A DNA stretch of 64,000 nucleotides, taken from positions 3,283,125 to 3,347,124 of the forward strand of contig NC_012997.1 in NCBI RefSeq assembly GCF_000023025.1. The letters run 5' to 3'. Positions 43,865 to 54,744 of the stretch are shown piece after piece. The translations under genes and the position numbers were made by a program. This stretch comes from Teredinibacter turnerae T7901 (lineage in GTDB: Bacteria > Pseudomonadota > Gammaproteobacteria > Pseudomonadales > Cellvibrionaceae). Position 1 is the first letter of the stretch, and every line of letters begins with the position of its first letter. The notes below the pieces were generated by a model. It was not told the DNA's origin, did no database searches, and saw only the letters and a list, made by a program, of their open reading frames with translations.

Positions 43865-45301
43865 TTAAGCGCGTAAACCGAGGGCGTTTAGTTGTTCGGC
43901 GGCGTAGTCTTCAAGCGCGTCCAGCAGCGCCAGCTTGCCGGGGGAACCCTCGTGTTCGCAGCGCAGGTTTGCCACCGTACTCTGAAATTCCGCGTAGGAA
44001 AGGCACCCGTCGCCGCCGTCCATCAACCGCAGGCGAACATGCTCAGACCACTCCGCAGCCTCCTCGTCGCTCAGGGTTTCGGGAAAGTTGCGCGCTTTGT
44101 AGCGCAACACCATCGCACTCAGGCGCGCATCCTCGAATACAAAATTGTGTTGCTGTATCTGCGCTGCGGTCGCGGTCCGCAATTGCACTGAAGTTCGCTT
44201 GTCCGCATCGCCAATAAACCCGTTGTACAACTGTTGCTCCGGGTCCTGGCGCGGTGGAAAATCATTTTGCGAGAACACCGCCGTAAGTTTGGATTTTAGA
44301 TCGGCACACTGGAGTTTTTGCCAGTGTTGCTCAGATAGAGATTTATCAATTTTCAACCGGGTTGCTGCTGTTTCATCGAGTAGTTTGGGCGTCGCCAATA
44401 TAGGGCACTTATTCAGATGAACCAGTTTGAGCGGTATGCGTTCCACGCCCTCGGGTAAATCATCTGCCGCGACGTACAAACGCTGCAACACTTCCTCGGC
44501 AGAGGCATCAATCAAAGGCTGCGGGTCCACCGACAAATCAAATACGATCACTGCGTTTTTGTTCACGGGGTGCATCGCCAAAGGCGCTACCAGTGCACTG
44601 CATCCGTGCTCGGCAGAAAACCGGGATGATACATGCAAAAGGGGTTTGCGGCTTTGAACATCAATCAGCTCCGCCAGCTTGCGCTTACCACTGTAATCGC
44701 GAACATATTGGTATAGCTGCGGCTGCTTTTCCTTGATCAGCTTTGCAAGCGCAATAGTCGCTTCCACATCGGAAAATGCGTCGTGCGCCGCCTGGTGCGC
44801 AATGCCATTTGCTTGTGTCAGGTTCTCAAGCTTAAACGACGGGCGACCCTCAACCAGAGGCCACTCAATCCCCTCTGGCCGCAAAGCGTAGGTCAGGCGC
44901 ACCATGTCGATAATATCCCAGCGGGAATTGCCGTTACGCCACTCGCGTTCGTAAGGATCAAAATAATTGCGGAATAATGCGTAGCGGGTAACTTCATCGT
45001 CGAAGCGGAGACTGTTGTAGCCCACCGTACAGGTTTGAGGCTCAGCCATCTCCCGGTGAATACGCGCAATAAATTCGTGCTCCGGCAACCCTTTGTCCCG
45101 CGCGATTTGGGGAGAAATACCGGTTACCATTACCGCCTGCGGTTGCGGCCAGATATCTTCTGGCGGCTGACAATAAATCACCAGCGGGTCACTAATGATG
45201 TTCAGATTTTCATCAGTGCGCACACCTGCAAACTGGCTTGGTCGATCAACCGCTGGGTTCGCGCCCCAGGTCTCGTAATCATGCCAATAAAAGGTTCTCA
45301 T
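43865..45301 (-). CDS. sbcB: Exodeoxyribonuclease I
   Basis: This single-strand-specific 3'-5' exonuclease acts in recombination and mismatch repair. The 478 residues begin FYWHDYETWGANP, the DEDD exonuclease I motif, and continue with QAVMVTGISP, GYNSLRFDDEV, and DAFSDVEATIALA, followed by the SH3-like and C-terminal helical domains. Length equals the E. coli enzyme within a few residues. Divergent from the carbonic anhydrase gene across only 57 bp. Confidence 0.96.
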   Translation of the reverse strand: MRTFYWHDYETWGANPAVDRPSQFAGVRTDENLNIISDPLVIYCQPPEDIWPQPQAVMVTGISPQIARDKGLPEHEFIARIHREMAEPQTCTVGYNSLRFDDEVTRYALFRNYFDPYEREWRNGNSRWDIIDMVRLTYALRPEGIEWPLVEGRPSFKLENLTQANGIAHQAAHDAFSDVEATIALAKLIKEKQPQLYQYVRDYSGKRKLAELIDVQSRKPLLHVSSRFSAEHGCSALVAPLAMHPVNKNAVIVFDLSVDPQPLIDASAEEVLQRLYVAADDLPEGVERIPLKLVHLNKCPILATPKLLDETAATRLKIDKSLSEQHWQKLQCADLKSKLTAVFSQNDFPPRQDPEQQLYNGFIGDADKRTSVQLRTATAAQIQQHNFVFEDARLSAMVLRYKARNFPETLSDEEAAEWSEHVRLRLMDGGDGCLSYAEFQSTVANLRCEHEGSPGKLALLDALEDYAAEQLNALGLRA

Positions 45302-45358
45302 CAGATTGTTTTACTCATATTATGGGTGCGTCAGATTCGATTTATACTGGGGCTCACT

Positions 45359-45994
45359 ATGGAACAACTCGATACGCTTTTCCAGAATAACCGCGCCTGG
45401 GCTGAGGCCATAAAAGCGGAAGATCCAGAATTTTTTGAAAAACTCGCCAAACAACAAAGCCCGGAATACCTGTGGATAGGTTGCGCAGATAGCCGGGTTC
45501 CAGCTAATGAAATTGTTGGACTGTTACCAGGTGAACTGTTTGTTCACCGCAATATTGCCAACTGCGTGGTGCACACCGATTTAAATTGTTTATCTGTTAT
45601 CCACTACGCGATCGAAATTTTAAAAATAAAACATATTATCGTTTGTGGCCACTATGGCTGTGGCGGCGTGCAGGCTGCATTGCAAAATCAGCAATACGGT
45701 CTCGCCGACCACTGGGTAAGGAACATTCGCGACGTGTACTACAACAATCGCAAAAAACTGGATGGTATTACCGACGACAAAGAGCGCGTGGATCGCTTAT
45801 GTGAAATCAACGTAAAACAGCAGGTTGCCAATGTTTGCCATATACCCGTGGTGCAGAACGCCTGGGCCAGCGGCCAGTCACTCGCCGTCCACGGGTGGAT
45901 ATACAGTATTCAGGATGGCTTGCTACGCAATATCACCTCGGTGGTCGATTCACTGGAAGATGTTCCTGACCATTATCGGGTAACCGAAGCCTAA
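45359..45994 (+). CDS. can: Beta-class carbonic anhydrase
   Basis: This zinc enzyme interconverts carbon dioxide and bicarbonate in the cytoplasm. ATG 45359 gives 211 residues, the usual size. Metal ligands are visible in CADSRVP (Cys, Asp) and HYGCGGV (His, Cys), as in the E. coli Can (type II) enzyme. An extended frame from 45035 overlaps sbcB and is not credible. It is a single gene, convergent with dcd across a region full of palindromes. Confidence 0.96.
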   Translation: MEQLDTLFQNNRAWAEAIKAEDPEFFEKLAKQQSPEYLWIGCADSRVPANEIVGLLPGELFVHRNIANCVVHTDLNCLSVIHYAIEILKIKHIIVCGHYGCGGVQAALQNQQYGLADHWVRNIRDVYYNNRKKLDGITDDKERVDRLCEINVKQQVANVCHIPVVQNAWASGQSLAVHGWIYSIQDGLLRNITSVVDSLEDVPDHYRVTEA

Positions 45995-46039
45995 ATTTAT
46001 TCCGTCCTCTATTTATTAGGCGCAGCCCAATCGTACACA

Positions 46040-46070
46040 GGCCAAGTCGATCGTTTATCTCGGCTTGGCC
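46040..46070. repeat. Long imperfect hairpin between can and dcd
   Basis: GGCCAAGTCGA (46040-46050) pairs with TCGGCTTGGCC (46060-46070), with one T-G wobble, around a nine-base loop. It lies 46 bases after the can stop. It could act as a terminator, although no T run follows. Confidence 0.6.
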
Positions 46071-46170
46071 CCTGTCATTTAACGGCGAATAAATCGTCGA
46101 AAACTATCCTGTAATTATTAACCTGGCAATGAAAATTGCGAAGTTAATAGGCGGAGCATGGCACCACCAC

Positions 46171-46241
46171 CATTGCCCGACGGGCAATGTAAACCCTTGA
46201 AATTTTGGAAAATTCACACATTTTGCCAGTGTTTCAAGGGT
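46171..46241. repeat. Two further inverted repeats between can and dcd
   Basis: CATTGCCCG (46171-46179) pairs perfectly with CGGGCAATG (46181-46189) around a single central base. Immediately after it, ACCCTTGAAA (46193-46202) pairs with TTTCAAGGGT (46232-46241) across 29 bases. The 305-bp gap (45995-46299) holds no credible ORF. Confidence 0.7.
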
Positions 46242-46299
46242 GTGCGATTAAATAAATAGGATTATCTTTTCAATCGTCAGGTTAATAGAAACAAACCTA

Positions 46300-46869
46300 T
46301 CAGGTTTTTGGCAAAGTTACGCCGGTTTGGCCTTGGTATTTTCCACCGCGATCGCGATAGGATGTATCGCAGATTTCGTCACTTTCGAAAAACAGCATCT
46401 GCGCGATACCTTCATTCGCATAGATTTTCGCAGGCAACGGTGTTGTATTGGAAAACTCCAGTGTCACGTGACCTTCCCACTCGGGTTCCAGTGGAGTGAC
46501 ATTTACGATGATGCCGCAACGCGCATAGGTCGATTTACCCAAACAAACCGTCAGCACTGAACGGGGGATACGAAAATATTCAACGGTGCGAGCCAGCGCA
46601 AAAGAGTTGGGCGGGATGATGCACACATCACTGCTGATATCCACAAAACTGTGCTCGTCAAAGTTCTTGGGGTCGACCACCGCAGAGTGAACATTGGTAA
46701 AAATCTTGAACTCACGTGCACAACGCACATCGTAGCCATAGCTGGAGGTTCCATAAGACACCAGCTTTTGGTTGTTGCTATCGTAGCGGATCTGGCCAGG
46801 TTCGAAGGGTTCGATCATGCCTTCCTGCTCGGCCATTCTGCGAATCCACTTGTCAGATTTAATGCTCAT
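46300..46869 (-). CDS. dcd: dCTP deaminase
   Basis: This enzyme converts dCTP to dUTP, the main source of dTMP precursor in gammaproteobacteria. 189 residues, including [13 protein letters not shown] near residue 40, [11 protein letters not shown] near 110, and [16 protein letters not shown] with the catalytic Glu. It follows apbC by 21 bases on the minus strand; the apbC-dcd pair is conserved in Pseudomonas relatives. Confidence 0.97.
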   Translation of the reverse strand: MSIKSDKWIRRMAEQEGMIEPFEPGQIRYDSNNQKLVSYGTSSYGYDVRCAREFKIFTNVHSAVVDPKNFDEHSFVDISSDVCIIPPNSFALARTVEYFRIPRSVLTVCLGKSTYARCGIIVNVTPLEPEWEGHVTLEFSNTTPLPAKIYANEGIAQMLFFESDEICDTSYRDRGGKYQGQTGVTLPKT

Positions 46870-46890
46870 TCTACGTCTCTCTAATATTAT

Positions 46891-47973
46891 CTAATCGTCA
46901 GTAATCGAAATCATTGGGCCCGCGTTACTGGCATTTGCTGCCAGTTGCCAAAGTGACAACGCAACTTTACGAGCAATGGAAAAATACTCAGCCGCCACGG
47001 CAGACTCGGGCTCCGCGGCCACTGGCGGCTGACCACTGTCTGTTTGCGCGCGGATGCTCATTGCCAGTGGCAATCGTCCCAACAAACCAACACCATACTC
47101 CGCTGCCAGTTGATCGCCACCATGCTCACCAAAAATCGCTTCCGTGTGGCCGCAGTTAGAACAGGTATGGGTCGACATATTCTCAACAACACCCAATACC
47201 GGCACATCCACCTTGGTGAACATTTCTATGCCCTTTTTGGCATCCAGCAAAGCGATATCCTGTGGGGTTGTTACCACCACAGCACCCGCCAGTGGTACCG
47301 ATTGCGAAAGCGTCAATTGAATATCCCCGGTACCTGGCGGCATATCCACCACCAGATAGTCGAGCTCCCCCCAATGGGTATTGTTTAGCAGTTGCTGCAA
47401 TGCACCGCTGGCCATAGGGCCGCGCCACACCATCGGCGTTTTTTCGGTTACCAGGTTACCCATAGACAATAGCTTAATGCCATGCGCTTCAATGGGGGCC
47501 ATCACGTTGGCCGCGTGCATCTGCGGCCGTTGATCGCCAACACCCAGCATGTGCGGCTGGCTCGGGCCGTAAATATCCGCATCGAGTAAACCAACTTTCG
47601 CACCATCTGCAGCTAGCGCCAGCGCCAGGTTCACCGAGGTAGTCGATTTCCCCACGCCGCCCTTACCCGATGCCACTGCAACAATGTTCTTAACGTTTGC
47701 AAGGCTGGCAGTCGCCGTTGCCCTTGATGAGCCGGGTACATCGACCACCCACGCTGTAGTGACTTCGGCCTCATGGCGGGCGCCGATATCAGCGAGACAC
47801 TGTTCAAGGTTTGCACACAATGCCGGATTGTAAACACCCAACCGCAGCAGCGCTTGTAAGCCAGCGCTTGTCTCCTGAAGCTGAACAATATCCGCCAGAG
47901 TCACACCCGCCAAATCTGGCACGGACGTTTCGGCTAGTTCACTGTAGATCGATTGCAGCTTGTCGCTGGTCAT
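46891..47973 (-). CDS. apbC: Iron-sulfur cluster carrier ATPase ApbC/Mrp
   Basis: This P-loop protein binds and transfers [4Fe-4S] clusters. 360 residues from ATG 47973, chosen because GGGGA lies six bases upstream (an in-frame ATG at 47985 is weaker). An N-terminal DUF59-like domain (QLQETSAGLQALL region) precedes the deviant Walker A SGKGGVGKST near residue 107, then DADIYGPSQPHMLG and the C-terminal CSNCG pair (about 279-282) that ligates the cluster at the dimer interface. Divergent from metG. Confidence 0.95.
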   Translation of the reverse strand: MTSDKLQSIYSELAETSVPDLAGVTLADIVQLQETSAGLQALLRLGVYNPALCANLEQCLADIGARHEAEVTTAWVVDVPGSSRATATASLANVKNIVAVASGKGGVGKSTTSVNLALALAADGAKVGLLDADIYGPSQPHMLGVGDQRPQMHAANVMAPIEAHGIKLLSMGNLVTEKTPMVWRGPMASGALQQLLNNTHWGELDYLVVDMPPGTGDIQLTLSQSVPLAGAVVVTTPQDIALLDAKKGIEMFTKVDVPVLGVVENMSTHTCSNCGHTEAIFGEHGGDQLAAEYGVGLLGRLPLAMSIRAQTDSGQPPVAAEPESAVAAEYFSIARKVALSLWQLAANASNAGPMISITDD

Positions 47974-48197
47974 AATAGTCCCCATTCTGGAATCCTGTAT
48001 CAGTAGCCTCGCCGACGGCAGCCGCGCAAATTAGCACTCTGCCTTCGGGTGTGCAATTTTAAATGCCGCAGAGGGTCGTTAAACTCGCCCCACGCATGGG
48101 CAAAATAAAGAATCATCAGCCAATTAATGCTATAGTTGCGCGCCCCGCGCACCCGCCGGGGTATCTTTAACAGTGCCGACGGAAGTATTTGATCCCC

Positions 48198-50234
48198 ATG
48201 ACAGCTGACTCTGCTATTTCCCCAAGAAAAATTCTGGTTACCAGTGCGCTCCCCTACGCAAACGGCGCCATACACCTGGGCCACATGGTAGAAACCATTC
48301 AAACCGATATTTGGGTACGTTTTCAAAAGCTGCGTGGTAACCAATGTATTTATGTATGCGCAGACGATGCCCATGGCACAGCGATTATGTTGCGAGCTGA
48401 GCAACTTGGCGTAACACCGGAAGAACAAATCGCGGCAGTAAGCGCTGATCACCAAGCCGATTTCGCTGATTTTTTAATCGACTTTGATAATTATCATTCA
48501 ACGCATTCGGAAGAAAATCGCGAGCTGTCCAGCCACATTTATACCCAACTGCAAAACAACGGCCATATTGCCACACGTTCGGTGACTCAGGCGTACGATC
48601 CGGAAAAACAGCTGTTTTTGGCCGACCGCTACGTTAAAGGCACTTGTCCGAAGTGTAAAACACCCGACCAGTATGGTGACAACTGCGAAAATTGTAGTGC
48701 GACCTACTCGCCGATGGAGTTGCTGAATCCTGTTTCCGTCATTTCCGGCGCTACCCCCATAGCGAAGGACTCCGACCACTACTTTTTCACTTTGCCGGAA
48801 TTTAGCGACTTTTTAAAAGACTGGACGCGAGCCGGTCACCTGCAGGATGAAGTTGCTAACAAATTGGCTGAGTGGCTCGACAGTGGTCTGCAGGAGTGGG
48901 ATATCTCTCGCGATGCGCCCTACTTCGGATTTGAAATTCCCGGCCACCCAGGCAAATACTTTTATGTTTGGTTGGATGCGCCAATTGGTTATATGGCCAG
49001 TTTCAAAAATCTCTGCGACAAAACAGAAGGTTTGGAATTCGACGACTATTGGAAAAAAGATTCCGACTGCGAGCTTTACCATTTCATCGGCAAAGACATT
49101 ATTAATTTCCACGCTTTGTTCTGGCCAGCGATGCTGAGCGATGCCGGATTCCGCACGCCGACCAAAGTTTGCGTGCACGGGTTTTTAACCGTCGACGGAA
49201 CCAAAATGTCCAAGTCACGCGGTACTTTTATCAACGCGCGAACCTACCTCAAGCACCTGGACCCCGAATATCTTCGCTACTACTACGCGAGCAAACTCAC
49301 TAACAGCGTGGACGATCTGGACCTCAACCTGGAAGATTTTATCAGCCGGGTAAATTCGGATCTGGTAGGCAAGGTGGTTAACATCGCCAGCCGTACCGCT
49401 AAATTCGTTGCCAAATCGGGCGGCACTCTCTCTGCGGTAGTGGCAGAGCCGGCCCTGTGGGAGAAGTTTACCGCTGCCGAGCAGAGCATCGCCAGCCATT
49501 ACGAAAATCGCGAGTACGGCAAAGCCATGCGTGAAATTATGGCTCTCGCGGATGCGGCGAACGAGTACATCGCCGAGCAAGCCCCCTGGCAGTTGGCCAA
49601 AGAAGCCGGAAAAGAACAGCAGGTACTTGAAGTCTGTAGCATGGGCGTTAATTGCTTTGCGGCCCTGATGACGTTCCTCAAGCCGGTACTGCCTGCAACA
49701 GCACTAAAAGCCGAGGAATTTTTGAACACCACGCTGGACTGGTCTGACTCTCTGACCTTTATGAGTGAGCACACCATCCAAACCTTTAAACCGTTAATGA
49801 CCCGAGTCTTAGCGGAAAACGTCACCGCCATGATTGAAGCCAGTAAAGAAGAAGCGCCGCACAAGCCAGCGGAACCGGAAGGTTGGCTCGCCAAGGAGCC
49901 CATTGCTGACGAAATCGAATACGCGGACTTCGCCAAGGTTGACCTCCGCGTTGCGCTTATCGCCAACGCCGAACATGTAGAAGGTGCCGATAAATTGCTG
50001 CGCCTCACCCTCGACCTGGGTGGCGAAACCCGCAATGTATTTGCTGGAATTAAAAGCGCATACGACCCAGCCCAGTTAATCGGCAAGCGCACTGTGATGG
50101 TCGCCAACCTGAAGCCGCGAAAAATGAAATTCGGTATGTCTGAAGGTATGGTTCTGGCCGCAGGCCCCGGTGGTAAAGACATCTATGTTCTGACACCCGA
50201 TGACGGCGCGGAATCTGGTATGCGCGTGATGTAA
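48198..50234 (+). CDS. metG: Methionyl-tRNA synthetase
   Basis: This class I synthetase charges tRNA-Met for initiation and elongation. ATG 48198 gives 678 residues, the long form. The HIGH element reads ANGAIHLGH near residue 20, the zinc Cys are in [17 protein letters not shown] (about 145-162), KMSKS is in [11 protein letters not shown], and the C-terminal EMAP-like tRNA-binding dimerisation domain starts at [17 protein letters not shown] is 12 bases ahead of the ATG; a TTG at 48189 would add three residues. Confidence 0.97.
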   Translation: MTADSAISPRKILVTSALPYANGAIHLGHMVETIQTDIWVRFQKLRGNQCIYVCADDAHGTAIMLRAEQLGVTPEEQIAAVSADHQADFADFLIDFDNYHSTHSEENRELSSHIYTQLQNNGHIATRSVTQAYDPEKQLFLADRYVKGTCPKCKTPDQYGDNCENCSATYSPMELLNPVSVISGATPIAKDSDHYFFTLPEFSDFLKDWTRAGHLQDEVANKLAEWLDSGLQEWDISRDAPYFGFEIPGHPGKYFYVWLDAPIGYMASFKNLCDKTEGLEFDDYWKKDSDCELYHFIGKDIINFHALFWPAMLSDAGFRTPTKVCVHGFLTVDGTKMSKSRGTFINARTYLKHLDPEYLRYYYASKLTNSVDDLDLNLEDFISRVNSDLVGKVVNIASRTAKFVAKSGGTLSAVVAEPALWEKFTAAEQSIASHYENREYGKAMREIMALADAANEYIAEQAPWQLAKEAGKEQQVLEVCSMGVNCFAALMTFLKPVLPATALKAEEFLNTTLDWSDSLTFMSEHTIQTFKPLMTRVLAENVTAMIEASKEEAPHKPAEPEGWLAKEPIADEIEYADFAKVDLRVALIANAEHVEGADKLLRLTLDLGGETRNVFAGIKSAYDPAQLIGKRTVMVANLKPRKMKFGMSEGMVLAAGPGGKDIYVLTPDDGAESGMRVM

Positions 50235-50257
50235 CCCCTATCGGAGACACGACTACG

Positions 50258-50833
50258 ATGACAGAATTCGCAGTGATCATGCTGAGTACCGTGCTGGTGA
50301 ACAACTTTGTGCTGGTACAGTTTCTCGGCCTGTGTCCGTTCATGGGGGTTTCGAACAAGCTCGAAACAGCTATTGGCATGGGCACCGCAACCACGTTTGT
50401 ACTCACCCTGGCGTCTGTGTGTAGCTATATGGTTCACAGTTGGGTCCTGGTGCCGCTCGAGCTCACTTACCTTAAGACCATCTCGTTCATTCTGGTGATT
50501 GCCGCCGTTGTGCAGTTCGCCAAAATGTTCATCGAGAAAACCAGCCCACTGCTTTACCGGGTCCTCGGCGTATTCCTGCCGCTGATCACCACCAACTGTG
50601 CGGTATTGGGTGTGGCATTGCAAAACACCAACAAGAATCACAATTTCCTGGAATCCACCTTTTATGGCTTTGGCGCAGCAGTTGGTTTCTCGCTGGTGTT
50701 GATCTTATTTGCAGCCATGCGCGAGCGCCTCGCGGTCGCCGACGTGCCCGTCGCATTTAAAGGCGCTGCCATCGGTATGATCACCGCAGGATTAATGTCG
50801 TTGGCGTTTATGGGCTTCGCAGGATTGGTATAA
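50258..50833 (+). CDS. rnfA: Rnf electron transport complex subunit A
   Basis: This 191-residue inner-membrane subunit of the ion-pumping Rnf (Rsx) ferredoxin:NAD oxidoreductase has six hydrophobic helices. The opening [19 protein letters not shown] and [13 protein letters not shown] are conserved in RnfA and its homologue RnfE; the Cys in each motif are proposed cluster ligands in recent structures. It is first in a six-gene operon that starts 23 bases after metG. Confidence 0.97.
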   Translation: MTEFAVIMLSTVLVNNFVLVQFLGLCPFMGVSNKLETAIGMGTATTFVLTLASVCSYMVHSWVLVPLELTYLKTISFILVIAAVVQFAKMFIEKTSPLLYRVLGVFLPLITTNCAVLGVALQNTNKNHNFLESTFYGFGAAVGFSLVLILFAAMRERLAVADVPVAFKGAAIGMITAGLMSLAFMGFAGLV

Positions 50834-50839
50834 CCGCGC

Positions 50840-51442
50840 ATGATCGAGCTTCTGATTCAACATCCCATTATTGCGGCGCTGATCGCTCTCGGCCTTATGG
50901 CCGCAGTCTTCGGCGGCGTACTCGGCTTTGCTGCCGTTAAATTTAAAGTGGAAGGCGACCCGCTGGTCGACCAGATCGACGAACTGCTGCCACAAACTCA
51001 ATGCGGTCAGTGTGGCTACCCGGGATGCCGGCCCTATGCCCAGGCAATTGTTGGAGGCGATGCGATCAATAAGTGCCCCCCAGGCGGGCATACCACGATT
51101 GCAGCCCTGGCAAACCTGCTGGATGTAGACGCGCCCGACCTTGATTCCGAGCACGGTGAAGCGTCGGATGTAAAAAAAGTTGCGTTTATCCGCGAAGATG
51201 AATGTATCGGCTGTACCAAGTGTATTCAGGCCTGCCCTGTCGATGCGATTTTGGGCGCGGCCAAACAAATGCACACCGTTATCGGCTCAGAATGTACTGG
51301 CTGCGATCTGTGTGTGGAGCCCTGCCCGGTAGATTGCATCGAAATGCGACCAGTACAGCAGGGGCTGGCAGAGTGGAAGTGGGAAATGCCGAAACCCGCT
51401 CAGCTTATCGCTACCGACCGAGAAAAGGAGCACGCGGCATGA
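50840..51442 (+). CDS. rnfB: Rnf electron transport complex subunit B
   Basis: The 200-residue ferredoxin subunit is membrane-tethered by an N-terminal helix ([21 protein letters not shown]). The Fe-S domain [16 protein letters not shown] (about 54-69) is followed by two ferredoxin-type 4Fe-4S sites, [14 protein letters not shown] and [15 protein letters not shown]. Six bases after rnfA, and the rnfC ATG overlaps its TGA. Confidence 0.97.
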   Translation: MIELLIQHPIIAALIALGLMAAVFGGVLGFAAVKFKVEGDPLVDQIDELLPQTQCGQCGYPGCRPYAQAIVGGDAINKCPPGGHTTIAALANLLDVDAPDLDSEHGEASDVKKVAFIREDECIGCTKCIQACPVDAILGAAKQMHTVIGSECTGCDLCVEPCPVDCIEMRPVQQGLAEWKWEMPKPAQLIATDREKEHAA

Positions 51443-53682
51443 GTGCATCCCAAATTTTCGCTATTCACGGTGGTGTACACCCCCCGGAGAATAAACATCA
51501 ATCTACAGCAGAGCCTATTGGCACAATTCCCTTAGCGAATGAGATTGTGCTACCGCTCAGCCAGCATTTGGGTGCGCCGGCAACGCCAATTGTGGCAGTG
51601 GGCGACCGGGTGTTAAAGGGTCAGATTATTGCCAGCGCAGATGGTCTGATCAGTGCGCCAGTGCACGCCTCAACATCTGGCAAAGTGGTCGCCATTGAGA
51701 GCCACCCGATCCCTCACCCGTCCGGCGTGAACGGCCCCTGCATTGTGATCGAACCCGACCACGAGGACCGGTGGGCAGACCTTAGCCCCTGCGAAGATTA
51801 TCGCCAGATCAGTCGCGAAGAGTGCCTCGCGCGAATTCGCAACGGCGGTGTAGCCGGGATGGGCGGCGCAGGCTTTCCAGCTGCTGTAAAGCTTAACCCG
51901 CGCGCGAACCAACCCATAGATACACTTATCCTCAACGGCACTGAGTGCGAGCCCTACATCACTGCAGATGACATGCTCATGCGTGAAAAGGCCGATGAAG
52001 TCGTTGCCGGAGCCCTTCTACTCGCGCACTTGTTGGGTGATCCCGCCAACATCTTAATCGGCATCGAAGACAATAAGCCGGAAGCCATTGATGCCATGCG
52101 CAAGGCCACCGAGGGTACCTCCGCAAACGTTGTGGTGTTCCCAACTAAATACCCCTCCGGTGGCGAGAAACAACTGATTGAGATTGTCACCGGTCGGCAG
52201 GTGCCCAGCGGGGCCTTACCGGCGAATATCGGAATCGTGGTGCAAAACGTTGGTACGGCGCGCGCCGCATGGCGGGCAGTGCGCTACGGAGAACCTCTGA
52301 TCAGCCGCATTACGACAGTTGTCGGGCGCTCTTTGGCTCAGCAGCGCAATATTGAAGTCCCGCTTGGGACACCCATTGTTCATGTACTCAAACACCATGG
52401 TTGGAACCCGGAAGCCTGTGCGCGCCTGATCATCGGTGGCCCGATGATGGGCTTCACGATGGAAAACGCCTTGGCGCCGGTGGTAAAAACGACCAACTGT
52501 TTGCTGGCGCCGAGCCACGAAGAAATGCCTGCGCAGCCACCAGCACAAGCGTGCATTCGGTGCGGCATGTGCGCTCAGGCTTGTCCCGCGTCCCTGTTAC
52601 CGCAGCAGATGTTCTGGTATGCGCAAAGCGAAGATTTCGACAAACTCAAAGAACACAATTTGTTCGACTGTATTGAGTGCGGCGCATGCTCCTATGTGTG
52701 CCCGAGCAGTATTCCATTAGTGCAATACTACCGCGCGTCCAAGGGCGAGATCCGCCGCCTCGATAAAGAGAAAGAAAAGTCAGATCGCTCCCGCCTACGT
52801 TTTGAAGCGCGCAAAGAGCGAATCGCACAAATGGAAGCGGAAAAAGAAGCCAAGCGTTTAGCCCGTAAAGCTGCAGCGGAAGCCGCCAAAAAAGCGACCG
52901 CCGAAAAAACGACGCCGCCACTGGTCGCTGACGCCGTTACTGAAAGTAAAACTACCGCAGTCGATCCCAATAAAGAGCTGGCGAAACTCGAACGCGCATT
53001 AAGCAGTGCTAAAAGCCGCGTGGAGCGCGCCCAAAATGCGCTCGACGCGGCAAAAGCGGAAGGGGCAGACCAGTCCCGAGAAGATTCGCTGAGCGCTCGG
53101 CTTAAGCAAGCCGAACAGAAAGTACAGGAAGCGCAACAAAAACTGGATGGCTTCAGCAGCAGTCAAACAACTGTTGATACTACCGCCACCGCCGTAACCC
53201 AAAAGCTGGCGCTATCGCCGACAGCACAGCTCGAAAAATCCATTAGCTCAATTGAAAAGCGCCTGCAAACAGCCCGAGAAAAACACCGGGACGCAGTGGC
53301 GACCGGTTCAGCCAGCGCAGCCGCGCTGAAACTCGGTGTTGAGAAACTGGAGCAAAAACTGGAAACCAGCCGTGCGGAATTGGCACAACTGCAACAAGCC
53401 CCAGCAGATGAACCCGCCCCCGCAAAGACCAATGAGCAAGACGCAGCTCAAGCCGCCATCGCCAAAGCGAAGGCCCGTGCTGCGGAGCAGGCCGTCATGA
53501 GTGACGAAGAAAAGCACGCTGCTCAGGTGAAATCGCTTCAAACGCGCCTGACCAAAGCACGCGCGCGGCTGGCAAAAGCCCAGCAAGAAAACGACGAAAA
53601 CCTGGACGCGTTTGCCACCAGTGTTGCCAAGCTCGAACAAAAGCTCGAACAGGCAACAGCCGAGTTAAGCAGTAACGAGTAA
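51439..53682 (+). CDS. rnfC: Rnf electron transport complex subunit C, with long coiled-coil tail
   Basis: The 747-residue soluble subunit binds NADH, FMN and 4Fe-4S clusters. ATG 51439 overlaps the rnfB stop (ATGA). [15 protein letters not shown] (about 136-150) marks the flavin site, and clusters sit in [12 protein letters not shown] (about 371-382) and [12 protein letters not shown] (about 410-421). From about residue 440 to the end the chain is a highly charged Lys/Glu/Ala/Gln stretch expected to form coiled coils, as in long RnfC of Vibrio and E. coli. A frame continuing upstream through rnfB to 51202 is not used. Confidence 0.96.
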   Translation: MSASQIFAIHGGVHPPENKHQSTAEPIGTIPLANEIVLPLSQHLGAPATPIVAVGDRVLKGQIIASADGLISAPVHASTSGKVVAIESHPIPHPSGVNGPCIVIEPDHEDRWADLSPCEDYRQISREECLARIRNGGVAGMGGAGFPAAVKLNPRANQPIDTLILNGTECEPYITADDMLMREKADEVVAGALLLAHLLGDPANILIGIEDNKPEAIDAMRKATEGTSANVVVFPTKYPSGGEKQLIEIVTGRQVPSGALPANIGIVVQNVGTARAAWRAVRYGEPLISRITTVVGRSLAQQRNIEVPLGTPIVHVLKHHGWNPEACARLIIGGPMMGFTMENALAPVVKTTNCLLAPSHEEMPAQPPAQACIRCGMCAQACPASLLPQQMFWYAQSEDFDKLKEHNLFDCIECGACSYVCPSSIPLVQYYRASKGEIRRLDKEKEKSDRSRLRFEARKERIAQMEAEKEAKRLARKAAAEAAKKATAEKTTPPLVADAVTESKTTAVDPNKELAKLERALSSAKSRVERAQNALDAAKAEGADQSREDSLSARLKQAEQKVQEAQQKLDGFSSSQTTVDTTATAVTQKLALSPTAQLEKSISSIEKRLQTAREKHRDAVATGSASAAALKLGVEKLEQKLETSRAELAQLQQAPADEPAPAKTNEQDAAQAAIAKAKARAAEQAVMSDEEKHAAQVKSLQTRLTKARARLAKAQQENDENLDAFATSVAKLEQKLEQATAELSSNE

Positions 53683-53694
53683 CTGAAACAGTTT

Positions 53695-54744
53695 ATGGCA
53701 TTTATCCGAGTAACTTCCCCGCACACTCACGCTGTCAGTCGCACCAGCGCGGTGATGCAAACCGTACTCCTGGCAACTTTGCCGGGTATTGCTGTCATGG
53801 TGGCCTATTTTGGTGTTGGCGTACTCACCAACCTTTTACTGGCCAGCGTATTCTGTGTCGCGTTTGAGGCGGCATTTTTGAAATTGCGTCAACGGCCGCT
53901 GGCTTTTTACCTCGGTGACTTTAGTGCCCTTGTGACCGCATTCCTGTTGGCGCTGGCACTCCCCCCCTACTCGCCCTGGTGGCTGTTGGCCACTGGTAGC
54001 TTTTTTGCCATAGTCGTTGCCAAACAGCTTTATGGCGGACTGGGTTACAACCCGTTTAACCCGGCGATGGTGGGCTACATTGTGTTGCTGATCTCCTTCC
54101 CGTTGGAGATGAGTCGTTGGCCCGCGGCAGTGTCTACGCTGGCCGATGGGCAGTCGCTTCCATCGATTGGTGCAACCCTACAGCAAGTATTCTTCGGTAA
54201 CCTTATTGATGGTTACAGCGGGGCTACACCGCTGGATGTGGTAAAACAAAACAGCAGTCAACTGCTTGAAACCGTCTACCAGCAGGCTCCGACCTTTCAG
54301 CACGGCACAGTCGTTGGCGCAGGCTGGGAGTGGGTAAACCTCGCCTTTTTGGCGGGTGGTGTATTCCTGCTGTATAAAAAAGTGTTTACCTGGCATGCCC
54401 CCGTGGCCATGTTGGCGGCATTAGGTGTGTCTGCGGCGCTATTCTATGATGGCGGCAGCTCAGCCAGCGGCGGGTCTCCCTTGTTTCACTGGTTCTCCGG
54501 CGCCACCATGCTCGGCGCGTTTTTTATTGTTACCGATCCGGTTTCGAGCGCAGTCAGCAACCGCGGGCGATTGGTGTACGGCGCACTAATCGGCATATTA
54601 ATTTTCGTGATCCGGCACTGGGGTAATTATCCGGACGCGGTGGCCTTCTCTGTGCTGCTATTGAATTTTGCCGCCCCCTTCATCGACTATTACACCAAAC
54701 CAGTAACTTACGGGCACGGTAAGCGTGGGGGGAACAAGGAGTGA
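53695..54744 (+). CDS. rnfD: Rnf electron transport complex subunit D
   Basis: A 349-residue integral membrane subunit that carries covalent FMN. The FMN-attachment Thr lies in FSGATMLGAFFIVTDP at about residue 272. Multiple helices and the NPFNPAMVGY loop near residue 119 match RnfD/NqrB. It starts 12 bases after rnfC and its stop overlaps the rnfG start. Confidence 0.96.
   Translation: MAFIRVTSPHTHAVSRTSAVMQTVLLATLPGIAVMVAYFGVGVLTNLLLASVFCVAFEAAFLKLRQRPLAFYLGDFSALVTAFLLALALPPYSPWWLLATGSFFAIVVAKQLYGGLGYNPFNPAMVGYIVLLISFPLEMSRWPAAVSTLADGQSLPSIGATLQQVFFGNLIDGYSGATPLDVVKQNSSQLLETVYQQAPTFQHGTVVGAGWEWVNLAFLAGGVFLLYKKVFTWHAPVAMLAALGVSAALFYDGGSSASGGSPLFHWFSGATMLGAFFIVTDPVSSAVSNRGRLVYGALIGILIFVIRHWGNYPDAVAFSVLLLNFAAPFIDYYTKPVTYGHGKRGGNKE

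Noticed and set aside
45035-45358. N-terminal extension of the carbonic anhydrase
   Set aside because: The extension overlaps sbcB on the other strand and the family starts at MEQLDTLFQNN.
49499-50182. 227-residue minus-strand open frame
   Set aside because: It is antisense to the C-terminal part of metG, whose tRNA-binding domain is unmistakable.
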